Source: Agrobacterium tumefaciens_K (GTDB taxonomy: Bacteria > Pseudomonadota > Alphaproteobacteria > Rhizobiales > Rhizobiaceae). From it: a stretch of 64,000 nt of DNA. Of the stretch, positions 42,342 through 51,200 are shown piece by piece. The notes under the pieces are model-generated. The model was given only the letters and a program-made list of their open reading frames with translations. It made no database searches and was not told the DNA's origin. The position numbers and the translations under genes were made by a program. Position 1 is the stretch's first letter, and each line of letters begins with the position of its first letter. Location: positions 868,001 through 932,000 of the forward strand of contig NZ_JAOEGC010000002.1 in NCBI RefSeq assembly GCF_031801495.1, read 5' to 3'.

Positions 42342-43559
42342 GTGGCGGACAGGCTGGTAATCGTCGGGGCGGGGCAGGCGGCATTTGCGCTCGCGGCGAA
42401 ATTGCGGGCTTTGAAGGATCCTCGGCCCATCACCATCGTCGGCTCGGAAGACGTCTTTCCCTATCAGCGCCCGCCGCTTTCAAAGAAATACCTGATGGGC
42501 GAAATGACCTTCGACCGGCTGATGTTCCGGCCGGAACAATGGTACGCGGAAAACGATGTCGAAATCCGTCTTTCCACATGGGTGGAGGAGATTGATCGGG
42601 ACGCAAAGACCATACGCATGCAGGACGGAAGCACGCTCTCTTACGATAAGCTGGTCCTGGCCACCGGCGCCACGCCACGCCTTCTGCCCGCCAGCATCGG
42701 CGGCGATCTGGAAGGCGTTCTGGCGGTCCGCGACAAGCGCGATGCCGACCGGCTGATGGAGGAAATGAAACCCGGCCGCAGACTGCTCGTGATCGGCGGC
42801 GGTTACATCGGGCTGGAGGCGGCAGCCGTTGCCCGCAAGCTCGGCCTGGACGTGACGCTGATCGAAATGGCAGACCGCATTCTGCAGCGCGTCGCGGCAA
42901 AGGAAACCGCCGATATCATGCGCGCAATTCACACGGCGCAGGGGGTCTCGATTCGCGAGAAGACAGGTCTGGTCCGCCTTGTTGGCATGGACGGCCATGT
43001 GGCCGCCGCCGAACTGTCCGATGGCTCGATGCTGGATGTGGATTTTGTCATTGTTGGTATCGGCGTGACGCCAAATGACCGGCTGGCCCGCGAGTCGGGG
43101 CTGGACGTCGGCAATGGCATAGCCGTCGATGAGTTCACCCGAACCTCCGACAAGGACATTCATGCGGTTGGCGATTGTGCGCTGCTGCCGTGGGAAGACG
43201 GGCAGGTCAGATTGGAATCGGTGCAGAACGCCGTCGATCAGGCCGAGGCTGCCGCCATCGTCCTTGCCGGTACTGAAAGCCCTTACCAGCCAAAGCCCTG
43301 GTTCTGGTCCGATCAGTATGATGCCAAGCTGCAGATCGCCGGGTTCAATCTGGGCTACGATGAAACGCTGCTGCGCCCCGGCGCACGCGAGGGTAGTCAT
43401 TCGATCTGGTATTTCCGGCACGGTCGTTTCGTGGCCGTCGATGCCATCAATGACGCCAAAGCCTATGTGACGGGCAAGAAACTGCTCGAAACCGGCGCCG
43501 AACCCGATCGCGCCATCATCGCCGATTCGTCTGCCGATCTGAAATCGCTACTCTCCTGA
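42342..43559 (+). CDS. Ferredoxin reductase-type FAD/NAD(P)H oxidoreductase
   Basis: A 405-residue flavoprotein like putidaredoxin/rhodocoxin reductase. It has an N-terminal FAD motif (LVIVGAGQAAFALA), an NAD-binding motif (LLVIGGGYIGLEAAAVA) and the second FAD motif (VHAVGD-type DIHAVGDCALL). The C-terminal reductase domain ends DLKSLLS. Such enzymes feed electrons to a [2Fe-2S] ferredoxin and often a P450 or ring-hydroxylating oxygenase; none is seen nearby. Start GTG 42342 has GGGAG six bases upstream. The next gene is nine bases on. Confidence 0.9.
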   Translation: MADRLVIVGAGQAAFALAAKLRALKDPRPITIVGSEDVFPYQRPPLSKKYLMGEMTFDRLMFRPEQWYAENDVEIRLSTWVEEIDRDAKTIRMQDGSTLSYDKLVLATGATPRLLPASIGGDLEGVLAVRDKRDADRLMEEMKPGRRLLVIGGGYIGLEAAAVARKLGLDVTLIEMADRILQRVAAKETADIMRAIHTAQGVSIREKTGLVRLVGMDGHVAAAELSDGSMLDVDFVIVGIGVTPNDRLARESGLDVGNGIAVDEFTRTSDKDIHAVGDCALLPWEDGQVRLESVQNAVDQAEAAAIVLAGTESPYQPKPWFWSDQYDAKLQIAGFNLGYDETLLRPGAREGSHSIWYFRHGRFVAVDAINDAKAYVTGKKLLETGAEPDRAIIADSSADLKSLLS

Positions 43560-43568
43560 GGATTTGAC

Positions 43569-44369
43569 ATGCCTGCCCCCGAAAACCGCTTCAAGACCGC
43601 CATTCATGCCGGAAAGCCGCAGATCGGCCTCTGGCTCGACATGGCGGAGGCGATCACCGCCGAAATCGCCGGAACCTCCGGGTTCGACTGGCTGGTGATC
43701 GACGGCGAGCATGGTCCGAACGACCTGCGCAGCATCATTGACCAGCTGCGGGCGCTTGCCACATCGCCGGCAGAGCCCGTTGTGCGCGTTCCCGTCGGCG
43801 AAAGCTGGATGATCAAGCAATTGCTGGATGCCGGTGCGCGCACGCTTCTGGTGCCGATGGTCGATTCGGCAGAGCAGGCGAGTGCACTCGTCAGCGCCAT
43901 GCATTATCCGCCGCGCGGCATTCGCGGCATGGGGGCAGCCGTGGCGCGTGCCTCTGCCTTCAACACGATCACGGATTATGCCGACACGGCATCCGATAAC
44001 GTGTGCCTTCTTGTTCAGGCCGAGACGAGGGCCGCGATTGCAGATCTCGACAATATTCTCGCGGTGGAAGGCGTGGACGGTGTTTTCATCGGTCCCGCGG
44101 ACCTTGCGGCGGATATGGGCTATCTCGGCCGGCTGGATGCGCCGGAAGTACAGGAGGTCATCGAGGCGGCGATCCGGAAAATCGTCGCAGCAGGCAAGGC
44201 GGCAGGTATCCTCACCTTCAATGAAACATTCAACCGCCGTTATCTCGAACTGGGCGCATCCTTCGTCGCCGTTGGTGCGGATGTCACCGAATTTGCAGGC
44301 GCGCTTCGTTCGCTCTCCGCCCGCTACAAGGGTGAAACAGCGCCTGCGCCGTCGAAATCCGGATATTGA
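43569..44369 (+). CDS. HpcH/HpaI-family aldolase
   Basis: A 266-residue class II aldolase. Motifs are DWLVIDGEHGPNDLRSI (catalytic His48), VVRVPVG (Arg73), GARTLLVPMVDSAEQA, LVQAETRAAI (metal Glu) and FIGPADLAADMG. The family cleaves 4-hydroxy-2-oxo acids such as 4-hydroxy-2-oxoheptanedioate to pyruvate and an aldehyde; which substrate applies is not certain. It is co-transcribed with the reductase, but the metabolic link is unclear. Confidence 0.85.
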   Translation: MPAPENRFKTAIHAGKPQIGLWLDMAEAITAEIAGTSGFDWLVIDGEHGPNDLRSIIDQLRALATSPAEPVVRVPVGESWMIKQLLDAGARTLLVPMVDSAEQASALVSAMHYPPRGIRGMGAAVARASAFNTITDYADTASDNVCLLVQAETRAAIADLDNILAVEGVDGVFIGPADLAADMGYLGRLDAPEVQEVIEAAIRKIVAAGKAAGILTFNETFNRRYLELGASFVAVGADVTEFAGALRSLSARYKGETAPAPSKSGY

Positions 44370-44390
44370 TCGAAGAGATTGCGATGACGG

Positions 44391-44567
44391 CTAATCGTCA
44401 TTGCTGGCATTAAGCTCTTCCGGCGGAATACCCTCTTCGCCGGAGGCAAGGTAGCCGTGGTTGATCAGGGCTGCGCGCAGGATACGTTCGATGGCTTCAT
44501 CGCGGCTGATCTCGTGATCCCTTGCGAAAGCCGACAGTGCGCCTTCAATGTCGTCGACGAACTTCAT
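44391..44567 (-). CDS. Small protein of unknown function, possibly ribbon-helix-helix-like
   Basis: A 58-residue acidic protein, MKFVDDIEGALSAFARDHEI..., with two predicted helices (EGALSAFARDHE, RDEAIERILRAALINHGY) as in ribbon-helix-helix or antitoxin-like folds. A strong ribosome site (GGAGGGG) precedes it. It follows the DUF883 gene and the T-tailed terminator on the same strand. Function unknown. Confidence 0.6.
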   Translation of the reverse strand: MKFVDDIEGALSAFARDHEISRDEAIERILRAALINHGYLASGEEGIPPEELNASNDD

Positions 44568-44599
44568 GTGCCCCTCCGTGCGTTGCATTTGTGAATACG

Positions 44600-44633
44600 A
44601 AAAATCGGCAAGGGGAAGGTGATCCCCTTGCCG
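44600..44633 (-). terminator. Intrinsic terminator of the DUF883 gene
   Basis: On the minus strand CGGCAAGGGGA pairs perfectly with TCCCCTTGCCG (11 bp, 6-base loop), followed by ATTTTTCG. It lies 26 bases after the stop of 44659-45000. Confidence 0.9.
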
Positions 44634-44658
44634 TAACGATTTCCAGACTATTTGCGGA

Positions 44659-45000
44659 TCAGCGCCAGCGGTAAAGACCGTTGCCGGACGACTGCTGCTG
44701 CGTGCTGGTGCCAACGGCATACCCAAGGGCAAAACCCAGCGCGCCGACAATCGTCAGCAGCGAGGTTGCCGTGCCGGGATTTTCCTTGACGGCCTCAACC
44801 ACGTTATGGCCCTGCACGCGAACATTGCTGGCCGCCTTGCGGACACGCCCGCGGGCTTCGCCGAGGAATTCGGACGCATCGTCTCCCGCGCTCTCGACGC
44901 GTGCCGACACCGCCTTGGAAAGGGAAGCGATCTGCGAACGAAGATCCGCGATCTGATTCTCGATTGTTTCTTCGACAACATTCAGTCTGGTTTGAGCCAT
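44659..45000 (-). CDS. DUF883/ElaB-like membrane-anchored protein
   Basis: A 113-residue protein: a long helical coiled region (about 1-75, with LRSQIASLSKAVSARVESAGDDA) and one C-terminal membrane helix (SLLTIVGALGFALGYAVG). This is the plan of ElaB/YqjD proteins, which associate with ribosomes at the inner membrane in stationary phase in E. coli. AGAGGTGTT precedes the ATG. Upstream lies the tRNA-Ser gene on the other strand. Confidence 0.8.
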   Translation of the reverse strand: MAQTRLNVVEETIENQIADLRSQIASLSKAVSARVESAGDDASEFLGEARGRVRKAASNVRVQGHNVVEAVKENPGTATSLLTIVGALGFALGYAVGTSTQQQSSGNGLYRWR

Positions 45001-45206
45001 GTGAACACCTCTTTTGTTACCGGTCTGAAAACGCGCCGGTCAGCCAAAGGTTCCGCATCGAGCTGAAAGTTCCGGGGAGCAGCTGGATGTAGCGCCCTGC
45101 AATCCGCCGAAACGACTGCGTGAGAAGACAAGAGATCACAGGTTTTTCTGTCTCTTGTCGAAAAAGCCTTGCATTCATTTTTTTTAAGCAATAATCAGGC
45201 CGCACC

Positions 45207-45297
45207 GGAGAGGTGGCCGAGTGGTCGAAGGCGCTCCCCTGCTAAGGGAGTATACGTCAAAAGCGTATCGTGGGTTCGAATCCCATCCTCTCCGCCA
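45207..45297 (+). tRNA. tRNA-Ser(GCU)
   Basis: A 91-base class II tRNA. Acceptor stem GGAGAGG pairs with CCTCTCC; discriminator G and encoded CCA follow. The anticodon GCT (45241-45243) lies in the loop CTGCTAA on stem CTCCC/GGGAG, the long variable arm is TATACGTCAAAAGCGTAT, and the T loop is GGGTTCGAATCCC. It decodes AGC/AGU. Confidence 0.97.
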
Positions 45298-45989
45298 TAC
45301 GTCTCGCCAAAGAGGCGTGGCGCGGTTCAAGTTCAAAGCGCCGCCTTATATAGTTCTCTACTAAGCCGTCCAGATCCTCAATGTTTGCCCGTACGGGGTG
45401 CTCTTGGCTCGCCTGACGATTCGATCGGACCGTTTCGGTTCCCCATCAGTGGAACGACTGGATCATGCGGCGCGTCACCCGATCCATGATGGCCGTCATG
45501 TCGTTTTGGGATTCGCGTCGGACGATGCATGAGCCGTCTTCGAATCGAAGCAAGAGGATTCGGAGATAGGGAAGGAGACGCGTGCTTCCGTATTCAAGTG
45601 TCTCTTTTCTCCGTCTGCCATGCCGACGGTGCTGCGGTGCTCCACATTTGATGGGCCATTGCACTTCCCGGTCGCCCGGGTGCCGCGTGGAAACCATGCG
45701 TTAACCTCGCTAACCAACGGATTCTCAAAGAAGTTCTTAACTGATCGTAAATCTGTGGGGGGCTGCCTTGGCCGCTGTGTGTTTTTTGGGCAACAAAGTG
45801 AAATGAAGCAGCTTGCGAAACCGTCTTTCTGGTCGTTTGTCGATTGCAAGCGCCGGAACGTTTTGTATTTTCACCACCAGAAGCGAGGCGGTGGATCGTT
45901 TGGCTTCTAAAAACACGGGAATGGGGCAGGGAATGCTGTCCTTCAGCAAAAGAACCCAGACCCTTTTTAAACTTTGACTGGAGGTCAAT
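45298..45989. other. Long intergenic region between tRNA-Ser and porin 1
   Basis: About 690 bp. A weak hairpin (GGC/GCC plus GGCGC/GCGCC, 45314-45345) may end the tRNA transcript. The rest must hold the porin promoter and a long leader; no gene is supported. The porin ribosome site context TTTGACTGGAGGTCAA is shared with porin 2. Confidence 0.5.
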
Positions 45990-47072
45990 ATGAACATCAA
46001 GAGCCTTCTCATCGGCTCCGCTGCGGCTCTCGCAGCTGTATCTGGCGCACAGGCTGCCGACGCTATCGTTGCTGCTGAGCCTGAGCCCCTGGAATACGTT
46101 CGCGTTTGCGACGCATTCGGCACTGGCTTCTTCTACATCCCGGGCACCGAAACCTGCCTGAAGTTCGATGGCTATGTTCGTTTCCAGACGGACTTCGGTC
46201 GTAACGCTTCCGGTACGTCTGACTGGAACTCGTTCACGCGCGCTCAGTTCAACATCGACACCCGCACCGACACCGAGCTCGGCGCTCTGCGTGGCTACAT
46301 CGGTCTTCGTGGACAGGCTAACAACGACACGAGCCGTGGCGTTGTTGTCGACCAGGCGTTCATCGAACTCGGCGGCCTGAAGGTCGGTTACTACTACAAC
46401 TGGTGGGACGATGGTCTCTCCGGCGAAGTTGACAACCTTTCTTCGAACTTCACGCGTCTGAACGCTATCCGTTACACCTACGACGCTGGTTCGTTCTACG
46501 CCGGTATCGCAGTTGAAGAACTCGAAAGCGTGGTAGCTGGTAGCGGCCCGAACAACCTCGGCGTTACCCAGACCAACTGGACCGTTGCAAACGGTGACGG
46601 CAACAACAACGTCGGTATCTCCGCTATCATCGGCGGCAACTTCGGCGCTGTGAAGGCTAACCTGCTTGGCGGTTACGACACGGACGCTGAAAACGGTGCA
46701 ATCCGCGCAATCGTTACGGCTGACATCGGTCCTGGCACGTTCGGCCTCGCAGGCGCTTGGGCTTCTGGCGCAAACGCTTACTACGAAGAGTCCGAGTGGA
46801 CTGTCGCTGCTGAATACGCCATCAAGGCTACCGACAAGCTGACCATCACCCCTGGCTTCCAGTACTTCCGTTCGCTGGACATCGGTCTTGACGGTGACTT
46901 CACTGGCAGCCGTGACGCATGGCGCGCTGGTGTAGCTGCCAGCTACAAGATCACCTCTGGTCTTTCCACGCTCGTTTCGGTTAACTACCAGGACGTAGAC
47001 GGCGTAGAAGGCGTTGACAGCGGTGCTGGCGACCAGTGGACCGGTTTCGTTCGCCTGCAGCGTTCGTTCTAA
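45990..47072 (+). CDS. Outer-membrane porin, RopA-like (copy 1)
   Basis: A 360-residue trimeric-type porin. The signal peptide is AALAAVSGAQAADA (cleavage near 22-23), followed by alternating beta strands, two cysteines in RVCDAFGTG and ETCLKF, and a terminal Phe (RLQRSF) expected for BAM recognition. It belongs to the alphaproteobacterial porin family that includes Rhizobium RopA. Base use is strongly biased, as in highly expressed genes. Its first 70 residues and its 3' region match porin 2 very closely. Confidence 0.92.
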   Translation: MNIKSLLIGSAAALAAVSGAQAADAIVAAEPEPLEYVRVCDAFGTGFFYIPGTETCLKFDGYVRFQTDFGRNASGTSDWNSFTRAQFNIDTRTDTELGALRGYIGLRGQANNDTSRGVVVDQAFIELGGLKVGYYYNWWDDGLSGEVDNLSSNFTRLNAIRYTYDAGSFYAGIAVEELESVVAGSGPNNLGVTQTNWTVANGDGNNNVGISAIIGGNFGAVKANLLGGYDTDAENGAIRAIVTADIGPGTFGLAGAWASGANAYYEESEWTVAAEYAIKATDKLTITPGFQYFRSLDIGLDGDFTGSRDAWRAGVAASYKITSGLSTLVSVNYQDVDGVEGVDSGAGDQWTGFVRLQRSF

Positions 47073-47600
47073 TCTGATCTGACTTCTGTCAGTGATGGAA
47101 ACCCCGGCAGCAATGCCGGGGTTTTTTATTTGATCAGCGCAGGTAGCGAATCGCAATCAGGCTTCGCAGTTCGGCTCGCCGACTTTTATTGCCTGCCGAA
47201 TCTCTGGCGCGCCATCCCGTATGCAGCCTCGATTCCCGGCGTCCCTCAGCGCGGGCAAAGCACGCGTCAGACCATATTTTCAACAATTTTACACGACGCG
47301 GGTGTGGACGAATTCCCGGAGTTCCGGCGTCGCGAAGTGCTCTTTGATATGGCGTATGTGCCAAGACACTGAATTATCTCGATTATTAATGTTTCTTTAA
47401 TGAATGCCTGGCCGATGGTTAGAGTTGTAGCTATTTCGCAACAGGGGAACGCTAAGGACACCTTACTGTCTCCGTTATGTCATGATTGCGATTGCGTCGC
47501 CCCGCCGTTTTGGCTCTAATCAGCTCCATAAGCAGCATGCATTTTGATTTGTGCGTTCCCCACTGCTGCTTGGAACATTAGCGTTTGACTGGAGGTCAAC
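47073..47600. other. Intergenic region between tandem porins
   Basis: Starts with the porin 1 terminator. The remaining ~470 bp is AT-richer, without a supported gene, and must carry the promoter and leader of porin 2. Confidence 0.5.
47099..47127 (+). terminator. Intrinsic terminator of porin 1
   Basis: AACCCCGGCA and TGCCGGGGTT form a perfect 10-bp stem with a GCAA loop, followed by a T run. The 57 bases from the stop codon to the T run (47070-47126) are identical to those of porin 2 (48645-48701). Confidence 0.95.
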
Positions 47601-48647
47601 ATGAACATCAAGAGCCTTCTCATCGGCTCCGCTGCGGCTCTCGCAGCAGTATCCGGCGCACAGGCCGCTGACGCAATCGTCGCTGCTGAGCCTGAGCCCC
47701 TTGAATACGTTCGCGTTTGCGACGCTTTCGGCACTGGCTTCTTCTACATCCCGGGTACCGAAACCTGCCTGAAGTTCGACGGCTACGTACGTTTCCAGAC
47801 GGACTTCGGTCGTGATCAGTCCGGTACCTCTGACTGGGATTCGTTCACGCGCGCTCAGTTCAACATCGACACCCGCACCGACACCGAGCTCGGCGCTCTG
47901 CGTGGCTACATCGGTCTTCGTGGTCAGGCTGACAACGACACCAACCGTGGCGTCAACGTCGACCAGGCTTTCATCGAACTCGGCGGCCTGAAGGTCGGTT
48001 ACATGTACACCTGGTGGGATGACGATCTCTCCGGCGAAACCGATATCCTCAGCTCCAACACGACTCGTCACAACGCTCTGCGTTACACCTATGACGCAGG
48101 TTCGTTCTACGCTGGTATCAGCGTTGAAGAACTCGAAGCTGGTCGCGACGGCACGTCCAACATCGGCGTTGTCAAGGGCAGTGTCTTTGAAGGCGCGAAC
48201 AACGTTGGCGTAAGCGGCATCATCGGTGCCAAGTTCGGCGCCATCAGCGCTAACCTGCTGGGCTCCTACGACACCGACCAGGAAAACGGCGCAATCCGTG
48301 CAATCCTGACGGCTGACGTTGGTCCGGGTACCTTCGGTCTTGCTGGTGTTTGGGCTTCCGGCGCAAACTACTACTACGAAGAGTCCGAGTGGGCGGTTGC
48401 TGCTGAATACGCAATCAAGGCCACCGAAAAGCTGACCATCACCCCCGGCGCTCAGTACCTCGGTACGGTCGATCTCGCTCCGAATGGCGACTTCGTTGGC
48501 GACCGCGACGCATGGCGCGCTGGTCTGACGGTTGACTACGCAATCACCCAGGGCCTCGCTGCCAAGGTTGCTGCGAACTACCAGGACGTAGACGGCCCGA
48601 ACGGCGACAGCTGGACCGGTTTCGTTCGCCTGCAGCGTTCGTTCTAA
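47601..48647 (+). CDS. Outer-membrane porin, RopA-like (copy 2)
   Basis: A 348-residue porin paralogous to the one upstream. Residues 1-71, covering signal peptide and first strands, are identical; the central loops (for example after VEELEAGRDG) and later strands differ, while the C-terminal FVRLQRSF end is shared again. The same ribosome site (TGACTGGAGGTCAA) and terminator follow. Tandem copies kept alike at the ends but varied in surface loops suggest gene conversion or selection on loops. Confidence 0.92.
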   Translation: MNIKSLLIGSAAALAAVSGAQAADAIVAAEPEPLEYVRVCDAFGTGFFYIPGTETCLKFDGYVRFQTDFGRDQSGTSDWDSFTRAQFNIDTRTDTELGALRGYIGLRGQADNDTNRGVNVDQAFIELGGLKVGYMYTWWDDDLSGETDILSSNTTRHNALRYTYDAGSFYAGISVEELEAGRDGTSNIGVVKGSVFEGANNVGVSGIIGAKFGAISANLLGSYDTDQENGAIRAILTADVGPGTFGLAGVWASGANYYYEESEWAVAAEYAIKATEKLTITPGAQYLGTVDLAPNGDFVGDRDAWRAGLTVDYAITQGLAAKVAANYQDVDGPNGDSWTGFVRLQRSF

Positions 48648-48673
48648 TCTGATCTGACTTCTGTCAGTGATGG

Positions 48674-48701
48674 AAACCCCGGCAGCAATGCCGGGGTTTT
48701 T
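48674..48701 (+). terminator. Intrinsic terminator of porin 2
   Basis: Same hairpin as porin 1 (AACCCCGGCA, GCAA, TGCCGGGGTT) with a five-T tail. Confidence 0.95.
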
Positions 48702-48748
48702 CGTTTTGGGTGTTTGGTCTCTGGGAGATGCGCTCGGAACGCGCGCAT

Positions 48749-48774
48749 AAAAAAACGCCGGACATGCCGGCGTT
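48749..48774 (-). terminator. Intrinsic terminator of the lytic transglycosylase gene
   Basis: On the minus strand AACGCCGG pairs with CCGGCGTT (8 bp, 5-base loop), followed by seven T in all. It lies 33 bases past the stop of the gene at 48807-50894. Confidence 0.85.
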
Positions 48775-48806
48775 ATCGAAGTTCACAATACTCGATGTAG
48801 GACGGT

Positions 48807-50894
48807 TCAGCCCGGCCGGCCGTTGCGCAGATCGTCGACGATATCGGCCTGTTGACCGAGCCGCGTTTTATAGACCTGATAATTTTCCATCACCCGCTGC
48901 ACGTAGTTGCGTGTCTCGGGGAAGGGAATCCGCTCGATCCAGTCCACCACATCATCGATCGGTTTGCCGCGTGGGTCGCCATAGCGCGAAATCCATTCCG
49001 GCACGCGTTTCGGTCCGGCGTTATAGGCGATGAAAGTCAGGATATAGGATCCGCCGAAGCTTTCGATCTGCTCGCCGAGATAATGAGCGCCGAGCGTCGC
49101 GTTGTAACCGGCATCACTCGTCAGTCGTGCCTGCGTATAGGGCAGGCCGTGGCGACCGGCGACACCCTTGGCGGTGCCCGGCAGAAGTTGCAGCAGGCCG
49201 CGGGCGTTGGCGGGCGAAACCGCGGCGGGATTGAACGCGCTCTCCTGCCGGGCAATCGCATAGGCGAGTGCCTTGCCGGAACCGGCAATATTGGCATCTG
49301 CCGGAATGACCCCAAGCGGATAGGCGAGGGCGGCTGCGTCGATGCCGCGACTGAAGGCGGTCTTGCCGATCTGCAGGGAAACCTGATGGTTACCATTGCC
49401 TTCCGCACGCGCCGCAAGAATGGCCAGTTCGCCGGGGCTGTCAAGTTGATCGGCCAGAGCACGGTAGAGGCTGTCGGCACGCCAGCCATAACCGGCGGCT
49501 TCCAGCCGGTCGATGGCGCGCACGGCCTCGCGACCGGCAAACCGTTGCCGCTCCGCTCCGCTCGGGGAGGGGTAGGTCACGTTCAGTGTCTTTGCACCGA
49601 TTCGCGCTGCGGCAAGCTGGCCGTAGAACGTACCGGGATGAGCCGCCGCCTTGCTGAAGAGATCACGGGCATTGCCCGGTCCACCCTGTTCGGCCGCGCG
49701 GCCAAGCCAGTAATAGGCCCGCGATGCCGAGAGCGGGCGGTTCGATGCCTGTAGGAGCGCATTGAAATGGCGCGCAGCTGCCGCAGGTTGATGCAGTGCC
49801 CGCAACGCGTACCAGCCCGCGTGAAACTCCGCGTCGGCAATATCGACCGGGGAGGTGGCGGAATGGTTGGCCACGATCCTGTAGGCACGAGCAAACTCGC
49901 CGATATCGGCAAGACCGCGCGCAATGATACGCCGTTCGTTCCACCATTCGCCGGGATTGACGAGTTTTGCCCGGTCTTTCGGCGCCTGTTCCAGAAGGAC
50001 GGCCGCCTCGGCATATTTCTGCTGGTTGCGGAGGTTTTCGATGCGCGCAAACAGATAGGCGGCGTCGCCGCGCCAGGACGCGTCGACAGCGCCGAGCAGA
50101 GTGGTGGCGTTGCCCTGTCGTTGCAGCACGGCCGCCCAGGCTTTGTAGAGCGATTGCGCTTTGCCCAGATCGCCGAACCGTTTCGCCTGGCTGATACGGC
50201 TGCGATACATCAGATAGTCCATGCGCGCCTTGTGGTCGGCGGGCGTGAAATAGGCGGAGAACTGGCCGAGAACACGGTCCTCCATGTCCTTGTCCATGCC
50301 TTCGCTCACCCAAAGCTGCCGGATAAGCCGTTGCGCATCAGCGGTTTTCCCGGAAGAGGCAAAAGCCTGGGCGAGAGCGACGGTGCCTTCCGCCGTTTCC
50401 GGACGGCTGTTGCCGAAGGCAGCGATGACCTGGGCGGCAGGAGGATTTTCCCGATAAAGGGCGCGCTCGGAATTGGCGCGCAGCGTGGCGACGCCCGGCC
50501 AGCCGGAAAGCTCGCGTTCGGCAGCGGCAATTTCGGAGGAGGGGACATCTCTCTGGCCCGAGACGGCGATCGCCCAGGAAAGTATGTGGCGGTCGAGGCT
50601 GCCGGATGCCATGCCGTTGCGAATGGACATCGCCCGCACGGCGTCTCGGCTGGAAAGCGCGTCGAGCCCTGCCTTGAGATCGGCGATATCGGCGGGCCGT
50701 GAGGGCCGCGGTATCGAGCCGGTGATATCCGGTGCTACGGGCACGAAGGCGGGTATCGCTGGCGCATCCGGCTTGACATAGGGCAGCGGCGCCACCGAGC
50801 CTTCGGGCAGCGGGCTGGCAATCGCGCTCCAGACCGTGGCCGTGAGGCTGGCTGCCATCAATCCCAGAACTGTCTTTTTCATGTGGTTTTTCAT
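48807..50894 (-). CDS. slt: Soluble lytic murein transglycosylase, Slt70-like
   Basis: Periplasmic enzyme that cleaves peptidoglycan to 1,6-anhydro muropeptides. The 695-residue protein has a signal peptide (KTVLGLMAASLTATVWSAIAS), a long helical superhelix domain and a C-terminal SLT domain: catalytic Glu551 (ARQESAFNPAAVSP), RGLLQLLPGTAKGVA, NATLGAHYL and FIAYNAGPKRVPEW. The start at 50894 or 50882 (MKKTVLG) cannot be decided. Porin 2 ends next to its 3' end, convergently. Confidence 0.92.
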   Translation of the reverse strand: MKNHMKKTVLGLMAASLTATVWSAIASPLPEGSVAPLPYVKPDAPAIPAFVPVAPDITGSIPRPSRPADIADLKAGLDALSSRDAVRAMSIRNGMASGSLDRHILSWAIAVSGQRDVPSSEIAAAERELSGWPGVATLRANSERALYRENPPAAQVIAAFGNSRPETAEGTVALAQAFASSGKTADAQRLIRQLWVSEGMDKDMEDRVLGQFSAYFTPADHKARMDYLMYRSRISQAKRFGDLGKAQSLYKAWAAVLQRQGNATTLLGAVDASWRGDAAYLFARIENLRNQQKYAEAAVLLEQAPKDRAKLVNPGEWWNERRIIARGLADIGEFARAYRIVANHSATSPVDIADAEFHAGWYALRALHQPAAAARHFNALLQASNRPLSASRAYYWLGRAAEQGGPGNARDLFSKAAAHPGTFYGQLAAARIGAKTLNVTYPSPSGAERQRFAGREAVRAIDRLEAAGYGWRADSLYRALADQLDSPGELAILAARAEGNGNHQVSLQIGKTAFSRGIDAAALAYPLGVIPADANIAGSGKALAYAIARQESAFNPAAVSPANARGLLQLLPGTAKGVAGRHGLPYTQARLTSDAGYNATLGAHYLGEQIESFGGSYILTFIAYNAGPKRVPEWISRYGDPRGKPIDDVVDWIERIPFPETRNYVQRVMENYQVYKTRLGQQADIVDDLRNGRPG

Positions 50895-51200
50895 GATGTG
50901 ACGGACAAAGTGGATCGGTGTGCGTTCATCGCTTCATTAACGGAAATTGACCTTAACGAACCCTTACTTTCGGCTGGGTGAGTGTATCAACTTTTATTCA
51001 CTGCCCTGTTATTGCCACTTGCCTTGGCGCCGTTCCCCCGTTTTATGTGGGGCCTGTCCGCAACACGGAAAAACGCCGATATTTTCGGACGAAATCGCTT
51101 TCCTTTGCGCTTGTGGGCTTCAAGGGCTGGCACTAATGTGTGCGGGTTTTAACCATCGAATGCGGCCGAAGCATGAACCGCTCGCCGCCAGGAGTTTTGC
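50895..51200. other. Divergent intergenic region between slt and dapA
   Basis: 306 bp holding both promoters. No strong -35/-10 pair or palindrome was identified. The dapA ribosome site CAGGAG is at the end. Confidence 0.5.

Noticed and set aside
45207..45297. tRNA-Ser as an integration (attachment) site
   Set aside because: No repeat of the tRNA 3' end and no integrase is present in the window; the neighbours are ordinary genes.
45446..45697. A minus-strand frame ending MTAIMDRVTRRMIQSFH with gene-like character
   Set aside because: No start codon with a ribosome site fits, and its upstream part is low quality. It could be a gene remnant but cannot be supported.
45594..47156. A 520-codon open frame antisense to porin 1 (and a similar one antisense to porin 2)
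   Set aside because: It is an artefact of the strong codon bias of the porin genes, which leaves the complementary frame open. No ribosome site or protein-like composition is seen.
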